Positions 1 to 6,083 of a DNA stretch of 7,899 nt are shown here, piece by piece. The position numbers and the translations under genes were made by a program. The stretch covers positions 1 to 7,899 of the forward strand of contig JBMNNU010000148.1 of assembly GCA_050942695.1 (NCBI GenBank), read 5' to 3'. The stretch is from JBMNNU01 sp050942695 (lineage in GTDB: Bacteria; Chloroflexota; UBA6077). The stretch's first letter is position 1. Every line of letters starts with the position of its first letter. Under the pieces are notes generated by a model that saw only the letters and a program-made list of their open reading frames with translations, had not been told where the DNA came from and did no database searches.

Positions 1-91
1 GCGCTGTGGCAACTCTAACCGTCTCGCTCTTTTCGGTCACGTCAACCATTCGAGCTCGACCACTATCGTCGAAATGGGTTAGTTCGCTCAT
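1..91 (-). CDS. moaC: MoaC, cyclic pyranopterin monophosphate synthase (5' part only)
   Basis: Only the first 30 codons are present; the gene runs off the left edge. The translation starts MSELTHFDDSGRARMVDVTE, which matches the conserved MoaC N-terminus (LTHFD-x-x-G-x-ARMVDV). In the known pathway MoaC works with the radical SAM enzyme MoaA in the cytoplasm to turn a GTP-derived intermediate into cyclic pyranopterin monophosphate, the first step of molybdenum cofactor synthesis. The ATG lies at 89-91 (minus strand), with a GGAGG ribosome site at 97-101, five bases upstream. It follows moeA on the same strand after a 132-base gap that holds a structured repeat. An operon with moeA is likely because both belong to the same pathway and no separate moaC promoter is obvious. 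The active-site residues lie outside the window, so integrity cannot be judged. Confidence 0.88.
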   Translation of the reverse strand, partial: MSELTHFDDSGRARMVDVTEKSETVRVATA

Positions 92-113
92 CGATACCTC
101 CAGCCTCGATCGT

Positions 114-210
114 ATTGCCCCTCGCATAAATAGGTAAATTATTGGGGGTACCCGCGTGATGCGAGCGGGCGCGGTGTCAGGTCCGCCAGGGAGAGGCAGC
201 CTCCTGGGCA
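114..210. repeat. Structured dispersed repeat, copy A (between moeA and moaC)
   Basis: Bases 114-190 align without gaps to 6138-6214 in the same orientation, with 60 of 77 positions identical by hand count. The arms 155-162 and 174-181 form a stem with one mismatch. It corresponds to a perfect 8-bp stem in copy B, and two substitutions here become G-T pairs. A second hairpin follows, with CCAGG at 186-190 and CCTGG at 203-207. Its loop differs completely from that of copy B. The 9-bp inverted repeat that encloses copy B is not found here, so this copy may be truncated or diverged at its 3' side. It lies inside the presumed moeA-moaC operon but in the orientation opposite to those genes. Confidence 0.65.
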
Positions 211-223
211 TATTAGTCTGTTA

Positions 224-1450
224 TTACACTTCAGGGAAATCTAAAAGTTGGACGCGAGCCCGATCGCCCTGTTGGAGTATTGCCTTTGTCTCCGGCACCA
301 CTAGCAGCGCGTTCGATTGGATCATCGTGCGGAGCATCGCTGACCCCTGAGCGCCTGCCAACCGCACGAACCACCGACCATCTCTCTCCTCAGCAAAGGA
401 TCGGATGAAGTTACGGAAGCCGGTACGGTTCTTCACTGTACCCTCTACCGTTGCTTCTACCTCTCGCCTGCGAAGCCGGGTGCGGCCTGCCATCTTCAGA
501 GCAGCCGGGCGTACGAACTGTTCGAAAGCTACCATGGAGGCTGTGGGATTGCCAGGGAGGCCGAACATTGGTTTTCCATTCAGGAGGCCAAACACCACCG
601 GCGCGCCCGGCCTCATCCTCACCCTCCAGAACAGGATCTCGCCCAAACGCGCGAGCACCGTTTTAACCATGTCATAGTCACCGACGGATACTCCGCCGGA
701 TGTGATCAATATGTCGGCATCCTCGATCCCATCCCGGATTTTGTCTTGCAACTCCCCAGCAGAGTCACGGGCTACACCAAGGGGGACCGGAACCGCCCCA
801 CATGCGGCTACCTGGGCAGAGAGGCTATACAAATTGCTGTTCCTGATCTTACCCGGAGTTACCGGCTCATCCGGCCCTACCAATTCGTCACCGGTGGTTA
901 AAACAGCTATCCTAGGCGCTCGAATCACTCGCGCCTCTTTGCGGCCGAGTGTTGCCAACATACCGATCTCACTCGGGCGCACCACAGTTCCTTTGGTTAA
1001 TACTATGTCGCCCTTTTTTACATCTTCACCCGCATAACGCATATCATCCCCAGGAGCGAGCGGTTTGAAGAGCAGCACGGTGTCTGCTCCCCTTTCAACA
1101 TCCTCAATCCTAGCCACCGCGTCGGCACCATCAGGCATAGGTGCTCCGGTCATGATACGCACAGCCTCTCCCCGACGCACCGATAATGATTGTGGATATC
1201 CCGCGGGTAGATCGGCGATCACTCGGAGGGTAACGGGGTTATCTCGCGAGGCCTCCTGAGTATCGGCGGCGATCACAGCATACCCATCCATAGCGGAGTT
1301 ATCGAAGGGAGGCACATTCATGTCAGCAGAGATGTCTTCGGCTAGGACTAAGCCTAAGCAGTCGAGAATACATCTAGTCTCATCACCAAGGCAGGACACC
1401 GATTTCAGCACGATATCCAGGGCCTCTTCAACGGCGATGTCTGTAAGCAT
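224..1450 (-). CDS. moeA: MoeA, molybdopterin molybdenumtransferase
   Basis: MoeA inserts molybdate into adenylylated molybdopterin to form the active molybdenum cofactor, in the cytoplasm. The 408-residue length is normal for the family. Visible motifs (numbered from the chosen start) are PPFDNSAMDGYAV at 47-59, TGDEL at 186-190, TSGGVSVGDYD at 250-260 (the MoCF-binding loop), and GLPGNP at 297-302. The C-terminal barrel domain follows. I chose the ATG at 1448-1450 because it has GGAGAAG about six bases upstream and gives the usual MoeA beginning (MLTDIAVEEAL). An ATG four codons earlier, ending at 1462, has no convincing ribosome site. moaC lies downstream on the same strand. A promoter at 1566-1596 would give a leader of about 110 bases that includes a palindromic repeat. 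The reading frame is intact, with no missing motif. A tungsten-specific role cannot be excluded from sequence. Confidence 0.95.
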   Translation of the reverse strand: MLTDIAVEEALDIVLKSVSCLGDETRCILDCLGLVLAEDISADMNVPPFDNSAMDGYAVIAADTQEASRDNPVTLRVIADLPAGYPQSLSVRRGEAVRIMTGAPMPDGADAVARIEDVERGADTVLLFKPLAPGDDMRYAGEDVKKGDIVLTKGTVVRPSEIGMLATLGRKEARVIRAPRIAVLTTGDELVGPDEPVTPGKIRNSNLYSLSAQVAACGAVPVPLGVARDSAGELQDKIRDGIEDADILITSGGVSVGDYDMVKTVLARLGEILFWRVRMRPGAPVVFGLLNGKPMFGLPGNPTASMVAFEQFVRPAALKMAGRTRLRRREVEATVEGTVKNRTGFRNFIRSFAEERDGRWFVRLAGAQGSAMLRTMIQSNALLVVPETKAILQQGDRARVQLLDFPEV

Positions 1451-1465
1451 GCGCTTCTCCATCTC

Positions 1466-1554
1466 TAGCTATCAGCGGTCAGCCATCAGCAGCCAGCTTT
1501 CAGCAATCAGATCACTAAGGATATTGAATCCTGATTGCTGTAAGCTGATAGCTA
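1466..1554. repeat. Palindromic AGCTATCAGC-type intergenic repeat in the moeA leader
   Basis: The outer arms TAGCTATCAGC (1466-1476) and GCTGATAGCTA (1544-1554) are perfectly complementary. The inner arms 1495-1510 and 1531-1546 are complementary over 16 bases with one mismatch, including a perfect 10-bp block CAGCAATCAG/CTGATTGCTG. The left half carries an extra 18 bases (1477-1494) made of degenerate TCAGC/ACAGC-like units. The 3' half alone would pair with a contracted left half, which suggests an insertion or tandem slippage of the unit. It lies between the moeA promoter and ribosome site, so it should be present in moeA mRNA as a long hairpin. It resembles short, non-coding, repetitive extragenic palindromes. 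No coding potential is evident. Confidence 0.75.
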
Positions 1555-1565
1555 ATGCCTTTGAA

Positions 1566-1596
1566 AGTATACCATCTGCCCGCAAACGGTTGACAA
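1566..1596 (-). promoter_or_regulatory. Probable sigma70 promoter for moeA-moaC
   Basis: On the minus strand the -10 box is TATACT (1566-1571), preceded by TGG (1572-1574). This is an extended -10 (TGn). A TTGTCA box at 1591-1596 is 19 bases upstream, long for a -35 but tolerable with an extended -10. Transcription would begin near 1559 and read straight into the palindromic repeat. The -35 box shares bases with that of the divergent lipB promoter. Confidence 0.55.
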
Positions 1597-1617
1597 AAAG
1601 CCTATGGAAGGTAGAAT
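1590..1617 (+). promoter_or_regulatory. Probable sigma70 promoter for lipB
   Basis: A consensus -35 TTGACA (1590-1595) is followed after 16 bases by TAGAAT (1612-1617, one mismatch to TATAAT). Predicted transcription start is near 1624, downstream of the longest-ORF ATG at 1604. This argues that lipB is translated from an internal start. The -35 overlaps the opposing moeA -35, so the two promoters may compete for polymerase. Confidence 0.6.
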
Positions 1618-1705
1618 CCTAGCAGTCGTAACCGCAGGACATCGGGCTAATCGATTATTGCAGCCTAGCGTTTCTAATAAAAGCGGAACGACTCAATGGA
1701 GAGTC

Positions 1706-2398
1706 GTGGATAGATATTGTCGCCTCTTTGAGATGGGCCTTGTTGAATATGGCAAGGCATTCCGATTGCAGCGGGCCGTAGCGGAAGCGCGGCAATCGGA
1801 TGTGATCTCAGATTCGCTGATCATCCTTCAACATCCGCCCGTGCTCACTCTTGGACGCAGAGCCAACCGGGGAAACATACTAGTCTCCCAAGAACTGTTG
1901 CGCCAAGAAGGGGTTGCCCTCTACGAAAGTACCCGGGGAGGTGATGTCACATATCATGGTCCCGGGCAGATAGTGGGCTACCCGATCTTGAATCTGCGAT
2001 CTCTGAGAATGGGAGCCTCTGATTACGTCCATAATCTTGAAAAGGTGATCATCGACTGCCTACAGCACTTCGACATCGAAGGGAGGCAGGATCGAAGCTA
2101 TATCGGCGTGTGGGTGGGTGATGAGAAGGTGGCTGCCATCGGGGTAGCCGTATCCGGAGGCGTCACAACCCACGGTTTTGCCCTGAACGTTTGTCCCAAT
2201 ATGAGGCACTTTCGACTGATCAACCCGTGCGGGATAACTGACAAGGGAGTAACATCGCTCTCTAGATTGTTAGGACGTCACATCCCAGTGGAAGAGGTTC
2301 AACCTCTCCTGATCCAGAGCTTCGCTCGCGTCTTTGGCATGAAACTGGTGCCTTGCACTTTAGATGATCTGGAGACTCTCGGTATCCAGATCCCCTAG
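1706..2398 (+). CDS. lipB: LipB, octanoyl-[acyl carrier protein] transferase
   Basis: LipB moves the octanoyl group from acyl carrier protein to lipoyl domains of 2-oxoacid dehydrogenases and glycine cleavage H protein. LipA then adds sulfur. The 231-residue product has all family marks: LQHPPVLTLGRR near 41-52, RGGDVTYHGPGQ at 77-88, and DEKVAAIGV with the catalytic Lys at 141. It also has THGFALNV with a conserved His at 156, and NPCGI with the catalytic Cys at 175. The Cys/Lys spacing equals that of E. coli LipB (Cys169, Lys135). I chose the GTG at 1706 because GGAGAG (1698-1703) precedes it, it begins just before the first conserved strand (CRLFEMGLVEY), and the predicted promoter at 1590-1617 lies downstream of the only earlier ATG (1604). 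The ATG at 1733 would cut the first strand. The frame continues upstream to 1604, so a 264-residue form cannot be wholly excluded. The antiporter follows 91 bases downstream. Confidence 0.93.
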   Translation: MDRYCRLFEMGLVEYGKAFRLQRAVAEARQSDVISDSLIILQHPPVLTLGRRANRGNILVSQELLRQEGVALYESTRGGDVTYHGPGQIVGYPILNLRSLRMGASDYVHNLEKVIIDCLQHFDIEGRQDRSYIGVWVGDEKVAAIGVAVSGGVTTHGFALNVCPNMRHFRLINPCGITDKGVTSLSRLLGRHIPVEEVQPLLIQSFARVFGMKLVPCTLDDLETLGIQIP

Positions 2399-2489
2399 AG
2401 TGTTTAAACATAGACCAAGGGTTACCCAACGATCTTTCTCACGTACTTCGGTGGCTGGTACCACCGTGATCTTAAGGGGGGAGTAGGCA
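2399..2489 (+). other. lipB-antiporter intergenic: palindrome, small hairpin, strong ribosome site
   Basis: This gap holds a perfect 10-bp palindrome TGTTTAAACA (2401-2410) and a short hairpin CGGTGG/CCACCG (2449-2454 with 2461-2466). A strong Shine-Dalgarno run AAGGGGGGAG (2474-2483) lies six to seven bases before the TTG start of the antiporter. No convincing -35/-10 pair or T-tailed terminator is seen, so read-through from lipB is plausible. The TTG at 2490 is the first usable start because an in-frame TAG lies at 2484-2486. Confidence 0.5.
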
Positions 2490-3803
2490 TTGGAAGGAGC
2501 GAACATCACGGAGATAGTGGCCCATTTAGTACTGCAATTATCGGTGATCCTGGTAGCGGCGAAACTGGGAGGCGAGCTATTCGAGAGGTGGCTGAAACAG
2601 CCGAGCGTGCTTGGGGAGCTGCTGGCTGGGGTGTTGATAGGGCCATATGCCCTCGGAGGGATGGAACTACCGCTGATAGGCGCCCTTTTCGCTCACCATG
2701 CGGAGGCCGGGCAGGTATCGGTGATCCCGGTGTCGACAGAGCTGTGGGCGGTGGCGCAGATAGGGGCAGTGATCCTGCTCTTTTTTGCTGGGCTCGAGAC
2801 AGACTTCAACCTGTTCTTTAAGTACAGCGGACCGGCGTTTGTGACCGCCATGGGTGGTGTTATCCTACCGTTCCTGTTTGGCGACCTTGCGACGGTGGCG
2901 TTCGGGCTCGCGAGCGGGCCGTTAGACCCCGTGGCGCTGTTCATGGGGGCAATCATGACGGCGACGAGCGTAGGGATCACGGCGAGAGTGCTCGGGGACA
3001 TACGGAAGCTGGATACCCCTGAGGGTGTGACGATACTGGCCGGAGCCGTGATCGACGACGTGCTGGGGATCATTATCCTGGCGATAGTGGTGAGCCTCGG
3101 TGCCAGCGGGGATGTGAGCCTTGGTAACCTCGCGGTGGTAGGCGGGAAGGCGATGGGGTTCTGGCTGGGGCTGATGGCAATTGGAATTTTACTATCAAAG
3201 CCGATCAGCCGGTTTCTGTCTAGCTTCAATTCGAATGGGGCGGCGTTAACGCTAGCGTTGGGATTGGCTTTTCTATCGGCAGCGCTGGCAGAGATGTTCG
3301 GGCTTGCGATGATCATAGGGGCCTACACGATAGGGTTAGCCCTATCCAGGACGGAGATAGCGGAAGCTCTAAGAGAGCCGATGGAGTCGGTTTACCACGG
3401 TTTTGTGCCGATATTCTTCGTAGTGATGGGAATGCTGGTGGATTTCAGTGCTATGGGGCCGGTACTGGTGTTTGGGCTCGTGATTAGCATCCTTGCAGTT
3501 ATCGGGAAGGTGGCCGGCAGCGGATTTCCGGCTTTGGCGGTTGGGTTCAATAAGTGGGGAGCAGGCCGCATCGGTGTCGGCATGATGCCCCGAGGCGAGG
3601 TAGCGCTGATCGTAGCCGGAGTTGGGCTAAGCCGGGGGGTCATCCAGGGCGATATCTTCGGCGTTTCAATCATGATGACCTTCATCACCACAGTCCTAGC
3701 TCCCATAATCCTGGTACCCATTTTCAAGAAGGGTGGCATTGGCACTAGAAAAGCTGCTGTTTCGGAAAAAATTTCGGAAATGGAGACGAACCGTGTCGGA
3801 TAG
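2490..3803 (+). CDS. CPA2-family cation/proton antiporter (membrane domain only)
   Basis: This 437-residue, highly hydrophobic protein has about 12-13 predicted membrane segments and matches the Na+/H+ exchanger domain of the CPA2 family (KefB/NapA/GerN type), which exchanges Na+ or K+ for protons at the inner membrane. Visible family motifs are LFFAGLETD (97-105), TATSVGITARVL in the unwound helix region (157-168), AGAVIDDVLG with the acidic pair Asp189-Asp190 (184-193), and GMMPRGEVALIVAGVGL with Arg368 and Glu370 (364-380). The Asp-Asp pair, rather than Gln-Asp, is the form linked with electrogenic Na+/H+ exchange in NapA-like members. That specificity is inference. The tail after the last helix is only about 25 residues. 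The cytoplasmic RCK/TrkA-N domain found in KefB/C is missing. Start is TTG with a very strong ribosome site. The 3' end overlaps the next small gene by 11 bases, suggesting coupled translation. Confidence 0.93.
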   Translation: MEGANITEIVAHLVLQLSVILVAAKLGGELFERWLKQPSVLGELLAGVLIGPYALGGMELPLIGALFAHHAEAGQVSVIPVSTELWAVAQIGAVILLFFAGLETDFNLFFKYSGPAFVTAMGGVILPFLFGDLATVAFGLASGPLDPVALFMGAIMTATSVGITARVLGDIRKLDTPEGVTILAGAVIDDVLGIIILAIVVSLGASGDVSLGNLAVVGGKAMGFWLGLMAIGILLSKPISRFLSSFNSNGAALTLALGLAFLSAALAEMFGLAMIIGAYTIGLALSRTEIAEALREPMESVYHGFVPIFFVVMGMLVDFSAMGPVLVFGLVISILAVIGKVAGSGFPALAVGFNKWGAGRIGVGMMPRGEVALIVAGVGLSRGVIQGDIFGVSIMMTFITTVLAPIILVPIFKKGGIGTRKAAVSEKISEMETNRVG

Positions 3804-4158
3804 ATTCGAATGCTCCCTGGACACCTATCTGGCGGATATCTTTGCAGAGAAGCTTTCTAACGTACTTGAGGCGGCTGGATACGAAGAAGTATTGCGAATC
3901 CCCGAACCTAACGTTACCGAGTTTCGACGTAACAACGAAGTGATATCCCTCCAGCTAGGGCATTCTCGAGCCCAAAAGCAAATGATAGTGGTGGAAAGCG
4001 AGATCGTCGATGTAGCTCCATTGGTTGCCGCAGCCGCGAGAGATACTATTGTGGAGATATCCGACCAATTGCTGGGTTCTCTCCCCTGGTTGGATAGCAC
4101 ATCAGTTCGAATGGAAATAAAAAAGCATCTGTCTAACCTTATTGCATCTGCCACGTAA
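3793..4158 (+). CDS. Small unknown protein overlapping the antiporter gene
   Basis: I do not recognise a family. The GTG at 3793 is preceded by GGAG (3782-3785) with seven bases spacing and overlaps the last 11 bases of the antiporter gene. This gives a 121-residue soluble protein without a signal peptide or membrane segment. A GTG at 3733 in the same frame would add 20 very basic residues read from antiporter coding sequence and lacks a well-spaced ribosome site, so I reject it. The product alternates predicted helices (residues 9-28, 79-99, 103-120) with a strand-rich centre (about 30-75). Close coupling suggests a subunit or regulator made with the antiporter, which lacks its own cytoplasmic regulatory domain. 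That role is inference. A strong terminator follows 19 bases after the stop, so this is the last gene of the unit. Confidence 0.8.
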   Translation: MSDRFECSLDTYLADIFAEKLSNVLEAAGYEEVLRIPEPNVTEFRRNNEVISLQLGHSRAQKQMIVVESEIVDVAPLVAAAARDTIVEISDQLLGSLPWLDSTSVRMEIKKHLSNLIASAT

Positions 4159-4177
4159 ACCCGGAAGCTCTGCGACT

Positions 4178-4215
4178 AAACGGGCGGCGAGAAAGAGTTC
4201 TCGCCGCCCGTTTTT
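4178..4215 (+). terminator. Strong intrinsic terminator after the antiporter unit
   Basis: Two perfectly complementary 16-base arms (4178-4193 and 4198-4213), very GC-rich in the middle (CGGGCGGCGAG), flank a 4-base loop AGAG. They run into a T-tract at 4211-4215. The A-run 4178-4180 opposite the T-tract gives a weaker reverse-strand terminator too, but only plus-strand genes end here. Confidence 0.93.
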
Positions 4216-4217
4216 CA

Positions 4218-4247
4218 TTGACTCTCCCGTTAAGTAGCTGCTAAGCT
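4218..4247 (+). promoter_or_regulatory. Possible sigma70 promoter for the radical SAM gene
   Basis: TTGACT (4218-4223) matches the -35 consensus at five of six positions. An 18-base spacer leads to TAAGCT (4242-4247), a four-of-six -10. It sits directly behind the terminator, where a new promoter is expected. Predicted start near 4254 leaves a short leader with the ribosome site TAAGGAGG at 4261-4268, ten to eleven bases before the ATG. The -10 is weak, so the call is tentative. Confidence 0.4.
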
Positions 4248-4277
4248 GTTAATGATGTTATAAGGAGGGAGGATGCA

Positions 4278-6083
4278 ATGCGTATACTGCTAATCCAGCC
4301 CGATTCCAACAAGACCTGCATTGGATTCAAACGATTGGCGAAACCTGAACCGCTTGGGTTGGAGATGGTTGCAGCTTCGGCGGCAGACCACGATGTTCGC
4401 ATCCACGATATGCGCGTTGATCCTGATCTTGTGACAGCTTTGGAAGACTTCAATCCGGATTTGGTAGGAACGACAGGCTTTACTGCTGAAGTTCCCCACG
4501 CTCAGGAAATTTGCCGCCAGGTGCGCTCAACGCTTCCGGATGCCAGGATGGTAGTTGGCGGCCATCACGTGTCCATGAGCCCCTCGGAATTCGATCGTTC
4601 ATCGGTAGATTATCTGGTACTGGGAGAGGGGGAGACTACCTTCTCAGATCTACTCCGAACATTAGAAAGAAGAGAGCATCCATCGACCATCCCCGGCATC
4701 GGCTTTAGAGAGGGTGGGAGATTAAAGTTTACGCCCCCTAGGTCCTTCATACCCAAACTGGACGATCTCCCGATGCCTCGTCGTGACCTGGTGGACCGTT
4801 ACCGGTCGAGTTACTTCTTCCGCTTTTGGGACAACGTATACTCCATCGAGTCGACTCGGGGGTGCCCCTATCGGTGCAACTTCTGCTCGGTCTGGCGTTT
4901 CTTTGGAGGTAAGGTGCGGTTTAAGTCGCCGGAGCGGATAGTCAGCGAGGTCGAAGCTCTACCGCCTGATTGCGAGTACTTCTGCATCGTAGATGATAAC
5001 TTCCTGGCTTCCATGCCCCGAGCACGCCGTGTCGTGCAGATAATGGAAGAGAAAGGGATCAAAAAGAAGTTTTGGATCCAGGGCAGGGCCGACGCGATGG
5101 TGAAAGACCCTGGCGGGGTTGCAATGCTAGCCAAAGCCGGCCTATCAACGGTGTTAATTGGACTCGAGGCCTATAGAGAAGAGGAGTTGGGGCTTTTCAA
5201 CAAAGGAAAGGATGCGTCGATTGCCGTTAACGAGAAGGCTATAGAAATCATGCATGATAACGGGATCGACATCTGGGGATGTTTCCTGATAGACCCCAAT
5301 TGGGATGAGCGCGACTTCGATGGTTTGATCGAATACGTCAAACGAAAACGGATTCAATTCCTCCAGTTTACGATCCTAACCCCGTTGCCAGGTACTCAAC
5401 TCTACGAGGATACCAAGCACCTCATCAGGGCTGGCTGGGAAAAGTTCGATTTTTTCCACAGTGTCCTACCTACTAAGCTACCACCAGATCGCTTCTACGA
5501 GCAGATGGCTAAACTGTATCGCGAGACGGTGATGAGCTTCTCGCAGATGAAACAGATGATACGCCAGGGCAGAATCCCGCGACGAGGACTCCAGCGAGCC
5601 AAAGACATGCTATCTCAGGTTACAGACCCAACCGTCTACCTGGAAAGCTTCCATAATGACCTGAGGGAACGGATCTATGCGAGACTTGTGGCAGCGCAGG
5701 CTGGGTTAGAGAGGTTGCAGTCCGATATCGGGAGTGTGCAGATCGAATTGGGCGCACGGATTCAACTCCAGTTGGAGGAGATCAGATGCCAACTGGAGGG
5801 CGCTCGAGACGAATTATCAGCGCTACAGGCCGGAATATCGGTTCGATGGGATGGCCAGTTGAAAGGCCTTCAGACGCAGGTGGAAAGCATGCAGCAGGAG
5901 TTGGGGAGTCGATTGCGATCCCCATTCGAAGGGCTGCAAACAGAAGGACGAGAGATGCTTCGACTGAGAGCTGAGAGCCTACGTGCTGAATTGAACGGGC
6001 TGCAAACCGAGATGGCGGCCCGGATCCAACAGCGCCTAGATAGCATTCGGGTAAAACATAGCAACGGTTATATCGCACCTTAA
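4278..6083 (+). CDS. Cobalamin-binding radical SAM protein, HpnR-like, with helical C-terminal tail
   Basis: The 601-residue protein has a Rossmann-like B12-binding domain (about 1-130, with VVGGHH at 92-97) and a radical SAM domain (about 185-400) with CPYRCNFC, giving cluster ligands Cys196, Cys200 and Cys203. No DxHxxG motif is seen, as is usual for class B radical SAM methylases that bind cobalamin without a His ligand. Stretches such as EPLGLEMVAA (24-33), IDPNWD (338-343), TPLPGT (368-373) and FDFFHSVLPTKLP (390-402) closely resemble the layout of hopanoid C-3 methylase HpnR as I recall it, which methylates unactivated carbon. The substrate is unproven. The protein is longer than HpnR. 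Residues from about 460 to 592 form a heptad-like region rich in LQ, Glu and Arg (LQTQVESMQQELGSRL, LQTEMAARIQQRL), likely coiled coil or amphipathic helix. The start is a clear ATG with TAAGGAGG upstream. No hopanoid gene is adjacent. Confidence 0.88.
   Translation: MRILLIQPDSNKTCIGFKRLAKPEPLGLEMVAASAADHDVRIHDMRVDPDLVTALEDFNPDLVGTTGFTAEVPHAQEICRQVRSTLPDARMVVGGHHVSMSPSEFDRSSVDYLVLGEGETTFSDLLRTLERREHPSTIPGIGFREGGRLKFTPPRSFIPKLDDLPMPRRDLVDRYRSSYFFRFWDNVYSIESTRGCPYRCNFCSVWRFFGGKVRFKSPERIVSEVEALPPDCEYFCIVDDNFLASMPRARRVVQIMEEKGIKKKFWIQGRADAMVKDPGGVAMLAKAGLSTVLIGLEAYREEELGLFNKGKDASIAVNEKAIEIMHDNGIDIWGCFLIDPNWDERDFDGLIEYVKRKRIQFLQFTILTPLPGTQLYEDTKHLIRAGWEKFDFFHSVLPTKLPPDRFYEQMAKLYRETVMSFSQMKQMIRQGRIPRRGLQRAKDMLSQVTDPTVYLESFHNDLRERIYARLVAAQAGLERLQSDIGSVQIELGARIQLQLEEIRCQLEGARDELSALQAGISVRWDGQLKGLQTQVESMQQELGSRLRSPFEGLQTEGREMLRLRAESLRAELNGLQTEMAARIQQRLDSIRVKHSNGYIAP

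Noticed and set aside
92..223. Molybdenum cofactor riboswitch upstream of moaC
   Set aside because: The conserved element here also occurs at 6138-6274, away from any molybdenum gene and in a discordant orientation, so a Moco-specific leader is unlikely.
156..350. 64-codon plus-strand frame over the repeat copy A and the moeA end
   Set aside because: It overlaps moeA antisense, starts inside the structured repeat and has no ribosome site.
1466..1510. CRISPR-like array in the TCAGC-rich stretch
   Set aside because: The units are 7-10 bases, degenerate and contiguous, with no spacers; the stretch is one arm of a palindrome.
1604..1705. N-terminal extension of LipB from the ATG at 1604
   Set aside because: It lies upstream of the predicted transcription start, has no ribosome site, and adds residues before the first conserved LipB strand that the family does not have.
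2693..3316. 207-codon minus-strand frame inside the antiporter
   Set aside because: It is a shadow of a strongly supported membrane protein gene; its Ser/Pro/Thr/Ile-rich composition is typical of an antisense frame and it has no family motif.
4273..4293. ATG at 4273 as start of the radical SAM gene
   Set aside because: It is in another frame and meets a stop after six codons; the ATG at 4278 has the correct frame and a near-perfect ribosome site.
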